Below, piece after piece: positions 8,655 to 17,387 of a stretch of DNA of 64,000 bases. Each line of letters opens with the position of its first letter. Within the stretch, counting starts at the first letter, position 1. The notes beneath the pieces are model-generated. The model saw nothing but the letters and a program-made list of their open reading frames with translations, made no database searches and was not told where the DNA came from. The stretch is from Verrucomicrobiota bacterium (GTDB taxonomy: Bacteria; Verrucomicrobiota; Verrucomicrobiia; Opitutales; Opitutaceae), in assembly GCA_023433275.1 (NCBI GenBank), contig JAEZDN010000167.1, forward strand, positions 1 to 64,000, given 5' to 3'. Both the position numbers and the translations under genes were made by a program.

Positions 8655-8751
8655 GTAACCGAGCGGTCTTTGTGAGGGAGCGCCCGGTGCGAGTAAAACA
8701 CAAATTTTGAGTTCATCGTACCCAGGGAGAGGGGCGCCCTTGGCGCGAGAA

Positions 8752-8828
8752 TGGCGTCCCCGGCGTGACTCGAACACGCGACCGTCGGTTTAGAAAACCG
8801 ATGCTCTATCCAGCTGAGCTACGAGGAC
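8752..8828 (-). tRNA. tRNA-Arg (TCT)
   Basis: On the minus strand the acceptor GTCCTCG pairs with CGGGGAC, the anticodon stem is TCGGT/ACCGA around loop TTTCTAA (anticodon TCT, Arg AGA), discriminator G, and CCA is encoded. It is 97 bases upstream of tRNA-Ala on the same strand, so the two may be cotranscribed. Confidence 0.95.
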
Positions 8829-8940
8829 AGACCCGGCGTGTGTGATGAAGGTAGTTTGGCGTGATTGCAGCATTTTTTCGGGCGCCAAGCGGCGTCGACC
8901 GGCCAACCTCATTGTCACGGCGTGCTTCGCCCGGGTCTGG

Positions 8941-8979
8941 AAAAACAAAGAACCGCATCAAGTTGCCCTGATGCGGTTC
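8941..8979 (-). terminator. Intrinsic terminator of tRNA-Pro
   Basis: GAACCGCATCA (8950-8960) and TGATGCGGTTC (8969-8979) form a perfect 11-bp stem with an 8-base loop. Read on the minus strand it is followed by CTTTGTTTTT, a T-rich tail. It lies 9 bases downstream of the tRNA-Pro 3' end. Confidence 0.88.
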
Positions 8980-8987
8980 AGTCAAAA

Positions 8988-9064
<77 letters not shown>

Positions 9065-9207
9065 ATGATTCATCGGAAGGGTGAAGAAGCCGGATGGGCT
9101 CGCGCTAGGCAAGTTATTATTTCGCGGCGGGTCGGCGCCCAGGCGCGGGGAAACGGGCATTTTTACCGCGACGGGGTCGAATAATTCGCTCAGTTTCGCG
9201 GCGCATC

Positions 9208-9717
9208 ATGTCCATCCACCCGAAACCCAAAATCCGCCGCGAGACGGTGTGGCCGATCGCCCTCGCCGCGACGATTACCTGGTGTTCCGGATTTCCCGCA
9301 ACGTCGCCTGACATCGAGTGGGTGGCGCCGGACAAGCTGGGCCATTTCGTTGCTTATGGCGTGCTCGCGACCGCATTGGTGCGGCATTCCTCGCTCGCGC
9401 GCTGGCCATTATTGGGCGGCTGGTGGGCGTTGCCGCTCGCGTCGTTGTATGGGTTGGGCGACGAGTTCAGGCAGAGCCTGACTACTTTCCGCACCTATGA
9501 TCTGGCGGATTGGGCCGCCGACACGCTGGGCGCGGCCGTCGCCGTGGCGATTTATCTGCATTGGTCGTGGTATCGGCGCTGGATGGAGCGGCCGTTCCTT
9601 GGCGCGGCGCGCGTGAAACGGGCAGCATCCGCGATCCAGCCGGTTTGCGCAGCTAACGGTGCCAGTGCGGACGGCGCTGGCACGCCGGCGCCGGACCAAG
9701 TTCCGAGTGACAAGTAG
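9208..9717 (+). CDS. VanZ family membrane protein
   Basis: The 169-residue protein has the VanZ-like signature: a first hydrophobic segment, DKLGHFVAYGVLATAL, the YGLGDEFRQ motif and DLADWAADTLGAAVAVAIYL, with about four membrane segments. VanZ proteins are small integral membrane proteins; VanZ itself gives low-level teicoplanin resistance, but most chromosomal members have no known role. The last 40 residues are a hydrophilic Ala/Pro-rich tail. It lies 65 bases before ligA on the same strand and could be cotranscribed with it. Confidence 0.85.
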   Translation: MSIHPKPKIRRETVWPIALAATITWCSGFPATSPDIEWVAPDKLGHFVAYGVLATALVRHSSLARWPLLGGWWALPLASLYGLGDEFRQSLTTFRTYDLADWAADTLGAAVAVAIYLHWSWYRRWMERPFLGAARVKRAASAIQPVCAANGASADGAGTPAPDQVPSDK

Positions 9718-9782
9718 CGTCCAGCGAGTAAGAGAGTTGCCGCCTACTTTTCTTCGCCCTGAATCGAATTGGATTTGCCACC

Positions 9783-11990
9783 ATGACCCCCGACGCGGCC
9801 GAACGACGCATTCTTGAACTCCGAGGTGAAGTGTCGCGTCATGACGAACGTTACTATCGCGAGGCCCGTCCGGAGATTTCCGATTTCGTCTATGATGCCC
9901 TGAAGGCGGAGCTCGCCGACCTGGAAGCGCGCTATCCGCAGTTCGCGCGGCCGGATTCGCCCACGCGGAAAATCGGGGACGATCGCGTGCAGGGGTTTCA
10001 GGAAGTGGCGCACCGGCAGCGGATGCTCAGTCTGGACAACACCTACAGCGAGACCGAGGTGCGGGCGTTTCATGCGCGTTTGGGCCGGTTGCTTGGCCGC
10101 GATGATCTGAACTACACGGTGGAGCCGAAAATCGACGGTCTCGCGGTGAGCCTCACTTATGAAAACGGAAAGTTCGTCCGCGCGGTGACCCGCGGCAAGG
10201 GTGATCGCGGGGACGACGTGACCGCCAATGTCCTCACGATCGCCTCGATCCCCCGGGAGCTGAAGGATGGCAATCCCCCGCGCATCGTGGAGATCCGGGG
10301 GGAGATATTCCTGACGGCGGCTGAATTCGAACGCATCAATGCCGAGCGCGCCGCGGCCGGGGAGGAACTTTTTGCCAATCCGCGCAACACGGCTGCGGGC
10401 ACGATCAAGCAACTCGACCCGGCGGAGGTCGCCAAGCGGAAGCTTTCGATCGTGCTCTACAGCCTCGGTTTTTGCGAACCCGCGGTGGTGTCATCGCAGG
10501 AGGAGCTACACGAAAGGCTGAAGGCCTGGGGGATGCCGACCGTCGAGCGGATCTGGCACGCGCGGGGCATTGACGAGGCGTGGAACGCGATCGGCGAACT
10601 CGACCAGCTGCGGCGCACATTCGCATACGGCACGGATGGCGCGGTGGTTAAACTCAACGAGATCGAGCTCCAGCGCGAGGTGGGGGCGACGGACAAGGCG
10701 CCGCGCTGGGCCATCGCCTACAAATACAAGCCCGACACCGCGCGCACGCGGCTGAAGGCAATCACCATCCAGGTGGGGAAGACCGGGATTCTGAGTCCCG
10801 TCGCCGAGCTCGACCCGGTGGTGCTGGCCGGGAGCACGATTGCCCGCGCCACGCTGCACAATGAGGAGGAGATCCGGCGCAAGGACATCCGCGTGGGCGA
10901 TCTGGTTGAGATCGAGAAGGCGGGTGAAGTGATTCCGGCGGTGTTGCGCTCGTTCCCCGAGGAGCGGCCGCCGGGGGCCCCCGAATTCGATTTGCCGGCG
11001 GCGGTGGGGCACCGGTGTCCGGTCTGCGGCGGCAGCATTGCCAAGCTGGTCGTGGCCGATGCCGAGGCGCAGGGTGTGGCGTGGAAGTGCCAGAATTACG
11101 ATTGTGCCGCGCAGCGGACCGGTCGTCTCGGTTTCTTCTGCAGCCGGCGCGCGCTGGCGATCGACGGGGTGGGCGGCGTCGTGGCCGCGAAGCTGGTCGA
11201 ACTCGGGCATGTGCAGGACCCGCCGGACCTGTACGACGTCCCGCTTGAAACGCTGGCCACCCTCAATCTCGGCACGGCGGACGAGCCGCGCGTGTTCGGC
11301 GAGAAGAATGCCACGAAGGTGGTGGCGGCGCGCGAGGCCGCGCGGGCGCTGCCGCTCGAGCGCTGGCTGTATGCGCTGAGCGTGCCGGACGTCGGGGAGA
11401 CCACCGCCCGCGAACTCGGGCGCCGGCACCGCAGTTTGGCGGAGCTATCGAATTCCGCCCTTCTGCAGGCGGTGTTGCGGAGGGCGGCGCTGGAGGAAGA
11501 GCGCGAGCGCGACGGCCCGGCGTCGAAGCGCAATCCGCCCAAGGACGAGGCGGACAAGGAGCGGCGCAAGGCCCGGCGGATCGAGATCGATGCCGAACTG
11601 GCCGCATTGGGCGGGGGCGTGCTCGCGGGAGTGCCTTCGGACATCGGGCCGGCGGTGGCGGCGAGCACGCTGGGATTTTTCCAAAGCGAACCCGGCCGGC
11701 GCTTGCTGGCCAAGCTGGCCCAGCGCGGAATTGATCCCCAGGGTACGGTGGTGACGGCGGGGCGATTTACGGGGAAGACTTTTGTGCTGACGGGCACGTT
11801 GCCGACGTTGAAGCGGGAGGAAGCGGAGCAGAAGATCCTGGCGGCGGGCGGGAAAGTGAGCGGCAGCGTGAGCAAGAAAACGGGCTATGTCGTGGCTGGC
11901 GCGGACGCGGGTTCGAAATTGGAAAAGGCGAAGGAAATCGGCGTGCCGGTGATCGACGAGACGGAGCTTTTACGAATGTTGGACGGGTAG
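9783..11990 (+). CDS. ligA: NAD+-dependent DNA ligase
   Basis: LigA seals nicks in duplex DNA using NAD+. The domain order is complete: Ia domain (DERYYREARPEISDFVYD), adenylation domain with the active lysine in EPKIDG (K116), OB fold, a four-Cys zinc finger (CPVCGG then CQNYDC, about residues 412-438), helix-hairpin-helix repeats (DVGETTARELG) and a C-terminal BRCT domain (GKTFVLTGTLPTLKREEAEQ). At 735 residues it is longer than the typical 670; the excess is a charged insert of roughly 45 residues in the HhH region (near EEERERDGPASKRNPPKD). The ATG at 9783 follows an intergenic gap of 65 bases. Confidence 0.97.
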   Translation: MTPDAAERRILELRGEVSRHDERYYREARPEISDFVYDALKAELADLEARYPQFARPDSPTRKIGDDRVQGFQEVAHRQRMLSLDNTYSETEVRAFHARLGRLLGRDDLNYTVEPKIDGLAVSLTYENGKFVRAVTRGKGDRGDDVTANVLTIASIPRELKDGNPPRIVEIRGEIFLTAAEFERINAERAAAGEELFANPRNTAAGTIKQLDPAEVAKRKLSIVLYSLGFCEPAVVSSQEELHERLKAWGMPTVERIWHARGIDEAWNAIGELDQLRRTFAYGTDGAVVKLNEIELQREVGATDKAPRWAIAYKYKPDTARTRLKAITIQVGKTGILSPVAELDPVVLAGSTIARATLHNEEEIRRKDIRVGDLVEIEKAGEVIPAVLRSFPEERPPGAPEFDLPAAVGHRCPVCGGSIAKLVVADAEAQGVAWKCQNYDCAAQRTGRLGFFCSRRALAIDGVGGVVAAKLVELGHVQDPPDLYDVPLETLATLNLGTADEPRVFGEKNATKVVAAREAARALPLERWLYALSVPDVGETTARELGRRHRSLAELSNSALLQAVLRRAALEEERERDGPASKRNPPKDEADKERRKARRIEIDAELAALGGGVLAGVPSDIGPAVAASTLGFFQSEPGRRLLAKLAQRGIDPQGTVVTAGRFTGKTFVLTGTLPTLKREEAEQKILAAGGKVSGSVSKKTGYVVAGADAGSKLEKAKEIGVPVIDETELLRMLDG

Positions 11991-12417
11991 GACACGATTC
12001 GCAGGGGCGCAGTTTTGCTGCGCCTTGGGAATCAGACGCGAGTGCACGAAGGGCGCAGCTGGTGCACTGCCACCGGCGGAAACCGCTCGATTGGAAAGCC
12101 CAGCCTGGCCGAGCCGGACTCGCGATCGCCTGGACCTCGGCGATCTCGCCGCGGGTTTGCGTGGGTCGGGGCGAGTCGCCCGCGCTCCCCAATAGGATTG
12201 CCGCTCGAGGGCGGGGCGGTCTGCCGAGCGCGTCGATCCCACAGGCAAAACGGTATGACCGCGGCTGAAACCAAGGCCCGGCTGGATTTGGGCGTCCACA
12301 GTTCGGACCAAGGCGTTCCGGGACCCGTCCTGCAGGAGACGCTATCAAGCGGACAGTCGGGGAGGGTGGAATCGGTTTTGCGTTGCTGGGGATCCTCGGC
12401 TTTGGATTTGGCGCCCC
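11991..12417. other. Intergenic region with palindromes, no gene supported
   Basis: A hairpin GGCGCAG/CTGCGCC with a 5-base loop lies at 12006-12024, just after the ligA stop, and may act as a weak terminator; it lacks a clear T tract. Further palindrome-rich G+C sequence follows around 12110-12215 (for example GGGGCGAGTCGCCC). No open frame here has a credible start, domain or codon pattern. The promoter of the S9 peptidase should be within this stretch but I cannot place it. Confidence 0.5.
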
Positions 12418-14427
12418 ATGAGAATGCCCCGTCGTATCGTGTTGTCGTGCGCGTTCATTTTTTCGGCGCTGGTCGCCCCGGCGATCGATCGCCTGCCCAT
12501 CGAGGATTTCGCGCGAAGCTCGGAAGTGTCGCGCGCGCGGTTGTCACCCGATGGCCGGCAGCTGGCGTACATGGCCGACCACAACCGGCTGAGCACACTG
12601 CACGTGCTCGAGCTGGAATCGCGCAAGACGAAACGACTCAACTTGGGCGAGGCGGCCCTCCGGGAGGGGACTTTTCGCGAAGTCGAATCATTCGAGTGGG
12701 TCGGGAACCGCCGGTTGTTCCTGGTGACGGCGGCCAACGACGCAATCTACGGAACCATTGCGATCAACGATGACGGCCAGCGGAACGTCCCGCTGACGGG
12801 GCTCGAGAATGTGAAGCACATGCGCATCGATGGAAACTACCGCGTGCCCGCTTCTTGGGCCCGACAGGTGCTCCACGTTTTCGGGGACAAGGATAGTTCC
12901 ATCCTCATGCTCGAACGCAATGAAACCGGAGGGGGCGGATTCAATCGTCCGGAAGTGATTCGCATGAACACGACCGCCGGCGTGGCGCGCCAAGTCGTCA
13001 AGAATCCTGGCGAAGTCGCGAGCTGGGCGGTGGATTTCGACGGGGTGGTGCGCGTGGGTGTGCTTTCCCACGGGGATCTTTCGGGCATGATCTACCGGCC
13101 GACGGAAACGTCTCCCTGGCAGACGATCCTGCCGCTCAAGGATCGCCGGGGGCAGCTGCGGCCGGTGGGGTTCGATCAGAGCAGCGGAAGATTGATCATG
13201 TCGGCCCTCACGCCCGAACGGCGCTGGGCCCCGTATGCGATGGATCCCGAGACGGGTGAGCTCGGCGAACCGCTGGTAAGCGACCCGGTGTACGACATCA
13301 TTCCCGAGCGATTCGTGCCCGGGCTGGATGGAATCGCGCTGGCTGGTCCCGTTTTTTCCAAGGCAAAGCGCAGTTTGATCGGGATCCGTTACTACACGGA
13401 CGCGGCGCGGGTGAAGTGGTTCGATCCGGAATTCACGCGCTATCAGGCCGCGGTGGACCGGAGCCTGCCCGACACGGTGAACGTGCTGGCGGGGATGTCG
13501 GACGACGGCACGCGGTTGCTATGGTTCGCGTATTCGGACCGGAATCCCGGCAGTTATCATCTGCTGGATTTGGCGGCGAAGTCCTTCAAACCGCTGGGGG
13601 CGCGCATGCCGTGGATCAACCCGGCGCAGATGGCGCCCACGCACGTGATCAAGTACGCCGCGCGAGATGGGTTGGTCATTCATGGCTATCTGACCGTGCC
13701 GGCCGGGCACGAACCGAAGGGGTTGCCGCTGGTAGTCATGCCGCACGGCGGTCCCTGGGTGCGTGACGTCTGGGGATTTGACCCGCTGATCCAGCTGCTC
13801 GCCAACCGGGGCTATGCGGTCTTGCAGATGAATTATCGCGGCTCGACGGGTTACGGGGACGAATTGCTGAAAAACGCCAAGCGGGAGATCGGCGGCAAGA
13901 TCCAGGAGGACATCGAGGATGGGACGCGGTGGGCCATCGCGGCCGGCGTGGCCGATCCCGCGCGGATTGCGATCTATGGCATGAGCTACGGCGGATACTC
14001 GGCCTTGCATGCGCTGGGGAAGACTCCCGGGCTTTATCGCTGTGGGATTTCGTTCGCCGGCCCGACGGATTGGCACGCGATGTTCAAGCAAAGCGATGTC
14101 GCGGATTACAAACAGGCGACGCGGCACTGGCGCGAGCAGATCGGCGACCCGTCGAAGGACGAGGCCATGCTCAAGGCGATCTCACCCGTGTATTTCGCCG
14201 ACCAGATCACCGCCCCGGTGCTGATCATCCAGGGAAGGAAGGACCAGCGCGTGCCGCAGGTGCAGGCCAGGATCATGGTTGAAGCACTGGAGAAAGCGGG
14301 TCGGAAACCGCAGACGCTCTATCTCAGCGGTGTGGGTCACAATTATGGCCAGCCGAAGGACCGGGAGGAGATTTTCCGCACGACGGTGGAGTTCTTGGAA
14401 AAGCATTTGGGGCCGGGCGTGGAGTAA
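12418..14427 (+). CDS. S9 family prolyl oligopeptidase-type peptidase, exported
   Basis: The 669-residue protein has a signal peptide (MRMPRRIVLSCAFIFSALVAPA), an N-terminal beta-propeller (about residues 30-390, starting with the TolB-like phrase ARLSPDGRQLAYMAD) and a C-terminal alpha/beta-hydrolase peptidase domain. The catalytic triad is visible: Ser523 in GMSYGGYSAL, Asp609 in GRKDQRVP and His641 in GVGHNYG. The oxyanion region PHGGPWVRDVWGFD is present. Such enzymes cleave short peptides, often with dipeptidyl- or acylaminoacyl-peptidase activity, in the periplasm. It stands alone, with repeat-rich gaps on both sides. Confidence 0.92.
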   Translation: MRMPRRIVLSCAFIFSALVAPAIDRLPIEDFARSSEVSRARLSPDGRQLAYMADHNRLSTLHVLELESRKTKRLNLGEAALREGTFREVESFEWVGNRRLFLVTAANDAIYGTIAINDDGQRNVPLTGLENVKHMRIDGNYRVPASWARQVLHVFGDKDSSILMLERNETGGGGFNRPEVIRMNTTAGVARQVVKNPGEVASWAVDFDGVVRVGVLSHGDLSGMIYRPTETSPWQTILPLKDRRGQLRPVGFDQSSGRLIMSALTPERRWAPYAMDPETGELGEPLVSDPVYDIIPERFVPGLDGIALAGPVFSKAKRSLIGIRYYTDAARVKWFDPEFTRYQAAVDRSLPDTVNVLAGMSDDGTRLLWFAYSDRNPGSYHLLDLAAKSFKPLGARMPWINPAQMAPTHVIKYAARDGLVIHGYLTVPAGHEPKGLPLVVMPHGGPWVRDVWGFDPLIQLLANRGYAVLQMNYRGSTGYGDELLKNAKREIGGKIQEDIEDGTRWAIAAGVADPARIAIYGMSYGGYSALHALGKTPGLYRCGISFAGPTDWHAMFKQSDVADYKQATRHWREQIGDPSKDEAMLKAISPVYFADQITAPVLIIQGRKDQRVPQVQARIMVEALEKAGRKPQTLYLSGVGHNYGQPKDREEIFRTTVEFLEKHLGPGVE

Positions 14428-14496
14428 GGGCGGGATAGCCTTTCTCGTGGCGACACCAAGATGCGCCCGAGGTGCGCCTTGGGGCGGGAAGAACGG

Positions 14497-14521
14497 GGCG
14501 AGGGCGCCCCGTCTCCAGGGG
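14497..14521. repeat. REP-like palindrome, GGAG-headed
   Basis: CGGGGCGAGGGCGCCCCG is followed by TCTCCAG; on the minus strand it reads CTGGAGA then CGGGGCGCCC..GCCCCG, that is, a GGAG head and a G+C palindrome. Near-copies lie at 15052 and 27371. It is in the 258-base gap after the S9 peptidase, which holds further inverted segments (GCGCCCGAGGTGCGC near 14463) and no gene. Confidence 0.6.
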
Positions 14522-14685
14522 AAACAGTTCGAGTACTCGCGGCCGTCCAGGCGGGAATCATGCAATAATGCCCCCAGGCATCCCCACTAAGGACGCACGC
14601 GTTAGTCCCGGTGCCTTACGGCGAAGCCGCTTCGATGGAGCGCCTTGAGGTCAAGTCGCTCCATCGTTTCTTAGACCATTCCGGT

Positions 14686-15291
14686 TTAGAAACCCTGGCG
14701 TTGGAGCTGGGCTTGGAGTTCGCGCTGGAATGCCTGGATGTCAGCGGGGCTCGGTTGGTAGCCCTTTTGGCCGGTGTCGAGCATCAGGCGCCCGTATTGG
14801 TCGAGGCCCCATTTGCCGCTGACGCCGTCGCTGAAAGTCACGCTGCCGCTGACCACGGTGCCGGGCCGCATGATTCGATCCACGTCCAGGGAAACGGTGC
14901 CGGCCGGGGCATCCGCGGGGATGCCCGCATCCTCGGGGAATTCGTCCTCGGCGGGGAGATCGTCGGTACCGGTTTCGCCGGTCGCGTTGCCGAGGCCGAC
15001 CTTTTCCTTCAGTTTGTCGACGAAGCCCTTCTTCTCGGCCGGCGCGGCAGGCCGGGGCGGGGGCGCCCCGGCTCCAGGAGTGGGAACTTGCGCCTTGGTG
15101 ACGTCGGAGGTGTCGGCCTTGGGGGCGGGGTCCTTGAGCTCAAGTTCCAGGTCGTCGACGAGGAAGCGCACGTCGCGATAGGTCATGGAGATCTTGAATT
15201 GGTCCGCGAGTTTCTTTTGGACCGCGGAAAGATTGTCGCCGGCGGCGACCCAACTGGAGAGGGCGGCTTTTTGTTCGGGGGTGAGAGTCAT
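14686..15291 (-). CDS. Conserved-looking hypothetical protein with acidic and Pro/Ala-rich linker
   Basis: The 201-residue cytoplasmic protein starts MTLTPEQKAALSSWVAAGDN, a helical N-terminal domain of about 55 residues (NLSAVQKKLADQFKISMTYR then DVRFLVDDLELEL) that looks like a helix-turn-helix-type regulator or adaptor fold. A Pro/Ala linker follows (about 70-90), then a Lys-rich helix, an acidic stretch and a C-terminal beta-rich domain (VSGSVTFSDGVSGKWGLDQY). No enzyme motif is seen. Part of the Pro-rich linker (GAGAPPPRP) is encoded by a REP-like palindrome. It is upstream-to-downstream isolated by repeats. Function unknown. Confidence 0.72.
   Translation of the reverse strand: MTLTPEQKAALSSWVAAGDNLSAVQKKLADQFKISMTYRDVRFLVDDLELELKDPAPKADTSDVTKAQVPTPGAGAPPPRPAAPAEKKGFVDKLKEKVGLGNATGETGTDDLPAEDEFPEDAGIPADAPAGTVSLDVDRIMRPGTVVSGSVTFSDGVSGKWGLDQYGRLMLDTGQKGYQPSPADIQAFQRELQAQLQRQGF
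15052..15076. repeat. REP-like palindrome inside a coding sequence
   Basis: These 25 bases (CCGGGGCGGGGG then CGCCCCGGCTCCA) are identical to those at 27371-27395, which are intergenic. Here they lie in frame within the gene at 14686-15291 and encode its GAGAPPPRP segment. On the minus strand the element has a GGAG head. Confidence 0.65.
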
Positions 15292-15387
15292 GGGACGATT
15301 TATCCGTTAGGGGTTAACGGGTAAGAGTCAAACCAAGCGCCGGTGGCGGCGACAGGGGTTGGATTGTCCGGTGTCGGAACGGTGGTT

Positions 15388-15463
15388 TTGTAGGAGCCTG
15401 TTTACCGGCGATCCGTACGGGGAAAGGCGTCGCGGGCCCATCGCCTGTGAACAGGCTCCTACA
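15388..15463. repeat. REP pair, GTAGGAGCCTG family
   Basis: TTGTAGGAGCCTGTTTACCG opens and CGCCTGTGAACAGGCTCC..ACA closes an inverted pair, giving two GTAG-headed REP palindromes facing each other. Related pairs lie at 24434-24510 and 29034-29108. It sits between dnaA and the gene at 14686, in a 206-base gap with no gene. Confidence 0.75.
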
Positions 15464-15498
15464 GGAATGCCCCGAGGCCGGTCGGAGACCGGCCCACC

Positions 15499-16872
15499 TC
15501 ACTTCGACAGCTGGGCTTTCAGGAAATCGACGCTGCCGCGGACGGAATCGTCCTGCTCCATCATGTTTTCCACGGTCTTGACGGCGTGGATGACGGTGCC
15601 GTGGTCGCGGCCGCCGAAGGCCTCGCCGATTTCCTGGAGGGAATGGCGGGTGAGCTGGCGGCAGAGATACATGGCGATCTGGCGGGGAAAGGCGATGGCG
15701 TTGGGCCGGCGCTTGCTCGTCATGTCCGAGTGGCGGATCTGGTAGTGATCGGCGACGCGCTTCTGAATGCCCTCGATGTTGAGGCGGTTTTGGGCCTCCT
15801 CCATGAGGACGTCCTTGAGGAGATGTTCGGCGGACGCGAGGTCGAGGGGCTTGCCGGTGAGGACGGCGTAGCTCGAGATCTTGATCAGCGCGCCCTCGAG
15901 GCGGCGGATGTTCTTCGAGATATGCTGCGCCATGAACTCGACCACGCTCTGGGGGAGATCGACTTTGAGGGTGGCGGCCTTGGTGCGGAGAATGGCGACG
16001 CGGGTCTCGAAGTCGGGCGACTGGATGTCGGCGGACAGGCCCCATTGGAAACGGGAGACGAGGCGGGCCTCGAGCGTGGCGATCTCGGTGACCGGGCGGT
16101 CGCTCGAGAGGACGATTTGTTTCTGCGACTCGAAGAGGTCGTTGAAGGTGTGGAAGAATTCCTCCTGGATGCGCTCCTTGCCGGAGAGGAACTGGATGTC
16201 GTCGATCAGGAGGACGTCGACATTGCGGTAGCGCTGCCGGAATTTCGTGAGCGCGTTTTCCTGGATGGCGTGGATGTACTCGTTCGTGAACTTCTCGGTC
16301 GAGAGGTACGCGATCTTCGCCTCGGGGTTCCGCTGGAGGATGCTGTGCCCGATGGCGTGCATCAGGTGCGTCTTGCCCAAACCGGTGGAGCCGTGAATGA
16401 AAAGGGGATTGTAAGCCTGCGCGGGGGCCTGGGAGACGGCGAGGGCGGCGGCGTGGGCCAGCTGGTTGTTGGGACCGACGACGAAGGTCTCGAAGGTGTT
16501 GCGGGGATTAAGCGTGCCGGCCGCGGCCGAACGCTCGTCGTAGCGGACCGTGCGTTTCGGGGCGGGCTTGGCCTTGGGCTCGGCCACGGTGAAGCGGGGG
16601 GCCGCGTTCCCGTTGGCGTCGACCTTGCGGAGGCTCACCTGAACCATGCGACCGGAAGTCAGGCGCAGGCGTTGGGAGATGAGGTCGAGGTAATTGTCGT
16701 GAATCCAGATTGCCGCAAAATCGTTGGGCACGCCCAAAACCACGGCGTCGTCCGTGCTTTCCACGCAACGCATGGGTTCAAACCACATCTGGAACACATC
16801 ATCAGGGAAGAGCCCCTTGAGGTCGCATTTTACGGTTTCCCAGAGGTTGTTCTGGTCGGTGGGGTGGGACAT
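15499..16872 (-). CDS. dnaA: Chromosomal replication initiator protein DnaA
   Basis: DnaA binds DnaA boxes at the origin and opens the duplex. The 457-residue product has domain I (LWETVKCDLKGLFPDDVFQM), a variable linker, the AAA+ domain with Walker A GSTGLGKTH and Walker B LLIDDIQF, the sensor/Arg segment ATLEARLVSRFQWGL, and the C-terminal DNA-binding domain with GEAFGGRDHGTVIHAV. The signature RRPNAIAFPRQIAMYLCRQL precedes it. Length is normal. The ATG at 16872 begins MSHPTDQNNLWET. It is the last gene before a repeat, downstream of ispG by 515 bases. Confidence 0.97.
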   Translation of the reverse strand: MSHPTDQNNLWETVKCDLKGLFPDDVFQMWFEPMRCVESTDDAVVLGVPNDFAAIWIHDNYLDLISQRLRLTSGRMVQVSLRKVDANGNAAPRFTVAEPKAKPAPKRTVRYDERSAAAGTLNPRNTFETFVVGPNNQLAHAAALAVSQAPAQAYNPLFIHGSTGLGKTHLMHAIGHSILQRNPEAKIAYLSTEKFTNEYIHAIQENALTKFRQRYRNVDVLLIDDIQFLSGKERIQEEFFHTFNDLFESQKQIVLSSDRPVTEIATLEARLVSRFQWGLSADIQSPDFETRVAILRTKAATLKVDLPQSVVEFMAQHISKNIRRLEGALIKISSYAVLTGKPLDLASAEHLLKDVLMEEAQNRLNIEGIQKRVADHYQIRHSDMTSKRRPNAIAFPRQIAMYLCRQLTRHSLQEIGEAFGGRDHGTVIHAVKTVENMMEQDDSVRGSVDFLKAQLSK

Positions 16873-17387
16873 GGACTTGGCGGAAAGGACGGTTTATTCA
16901 CACCCTCGGACAGATCAGCTGGCTACCGCCTTATCGGGCCGTTTTACACTCAAGGGAAATTGGGTCTGGCGGCCTGGGCGGCCAGCGATGTTGGGGGTGC
17001 TGGACCGGCGGGAGGCCTGCTGTCTGGGGGAAACCTTGGGTGTTCCGGGCACCAAGTGCGTTGCGGAGCTGGCAATGAACGAACGAGAGGAAGAACGTTA
17101 AAAAAGACTTTGCGAATAACGTGAATCAAAAAATGCCTTACAAGTTCAACTTTCCGACATGTTGTTCACACCAAATCGTGGAGTAACTTTTGCTACTTTG
17201 TTGTTGCGATGGCGCGTGCGGTTGCGGGGTTCGTTTTTCCCTCTGAAATGTCCGCGTGCGATCGAGTCGCGCATCGATCTGGGGTGTTTTTTCGCGCGGT
17301 TGGCATGCGTTCGGGCGCGTCGTTGCGATTTTTTTCCGGGAAGATTTTTCCCGACGCCGTTGGGCGAGCAAACCTCCGCCGCGATTC
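16873..17387. promoter_or_regulatory. dnaA upstream region with DnaA-box matches; possible origin
   Basis: This 515-base gap holds no supported gene. TTATTCACA at 16894-16902 fits the DnaA-box consensus TTWTNCACA, 22 bases before the dnaA start, and TTGTTCACA at 17162-17170 departs from it at one base. An A+T-rich stretch by local standards runs from about 17095 to 17205 (with AAAAAAG, CAAAAAATG and TTTTGCTACTTTGTTGTTG). The region must contain the dnaA promoter, and DnaA autoregulation through the box near the start is plausible. Two boxes and one A+T-rich patch are suggestive of oriC but not enough. Confidence 0.45.

Noticed and set aside
9208..9717. Glycopeptide-resistance gene vanZ
   Set aside because: It belongs to the wide VanZ-like family but there is no van cluster; most such chromosomal proteins are unrelated to resistance.
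12015..12773. A plus-strand open frame of 252 codons before and over the start of the S9 peptidase
   Set aside because: It runs in another frame over the signal peptide of the peptidase and consists of Arg/Gly-rich low-complexity sequence from a palindrome-rich gap.
15586..17124. A 512-codon plus-strand open frame opposite dnaA
   Set aside because: dnaA on the other strand is unambiguous; the antisense product is low-complexity Gly/Val/Asp-rich.
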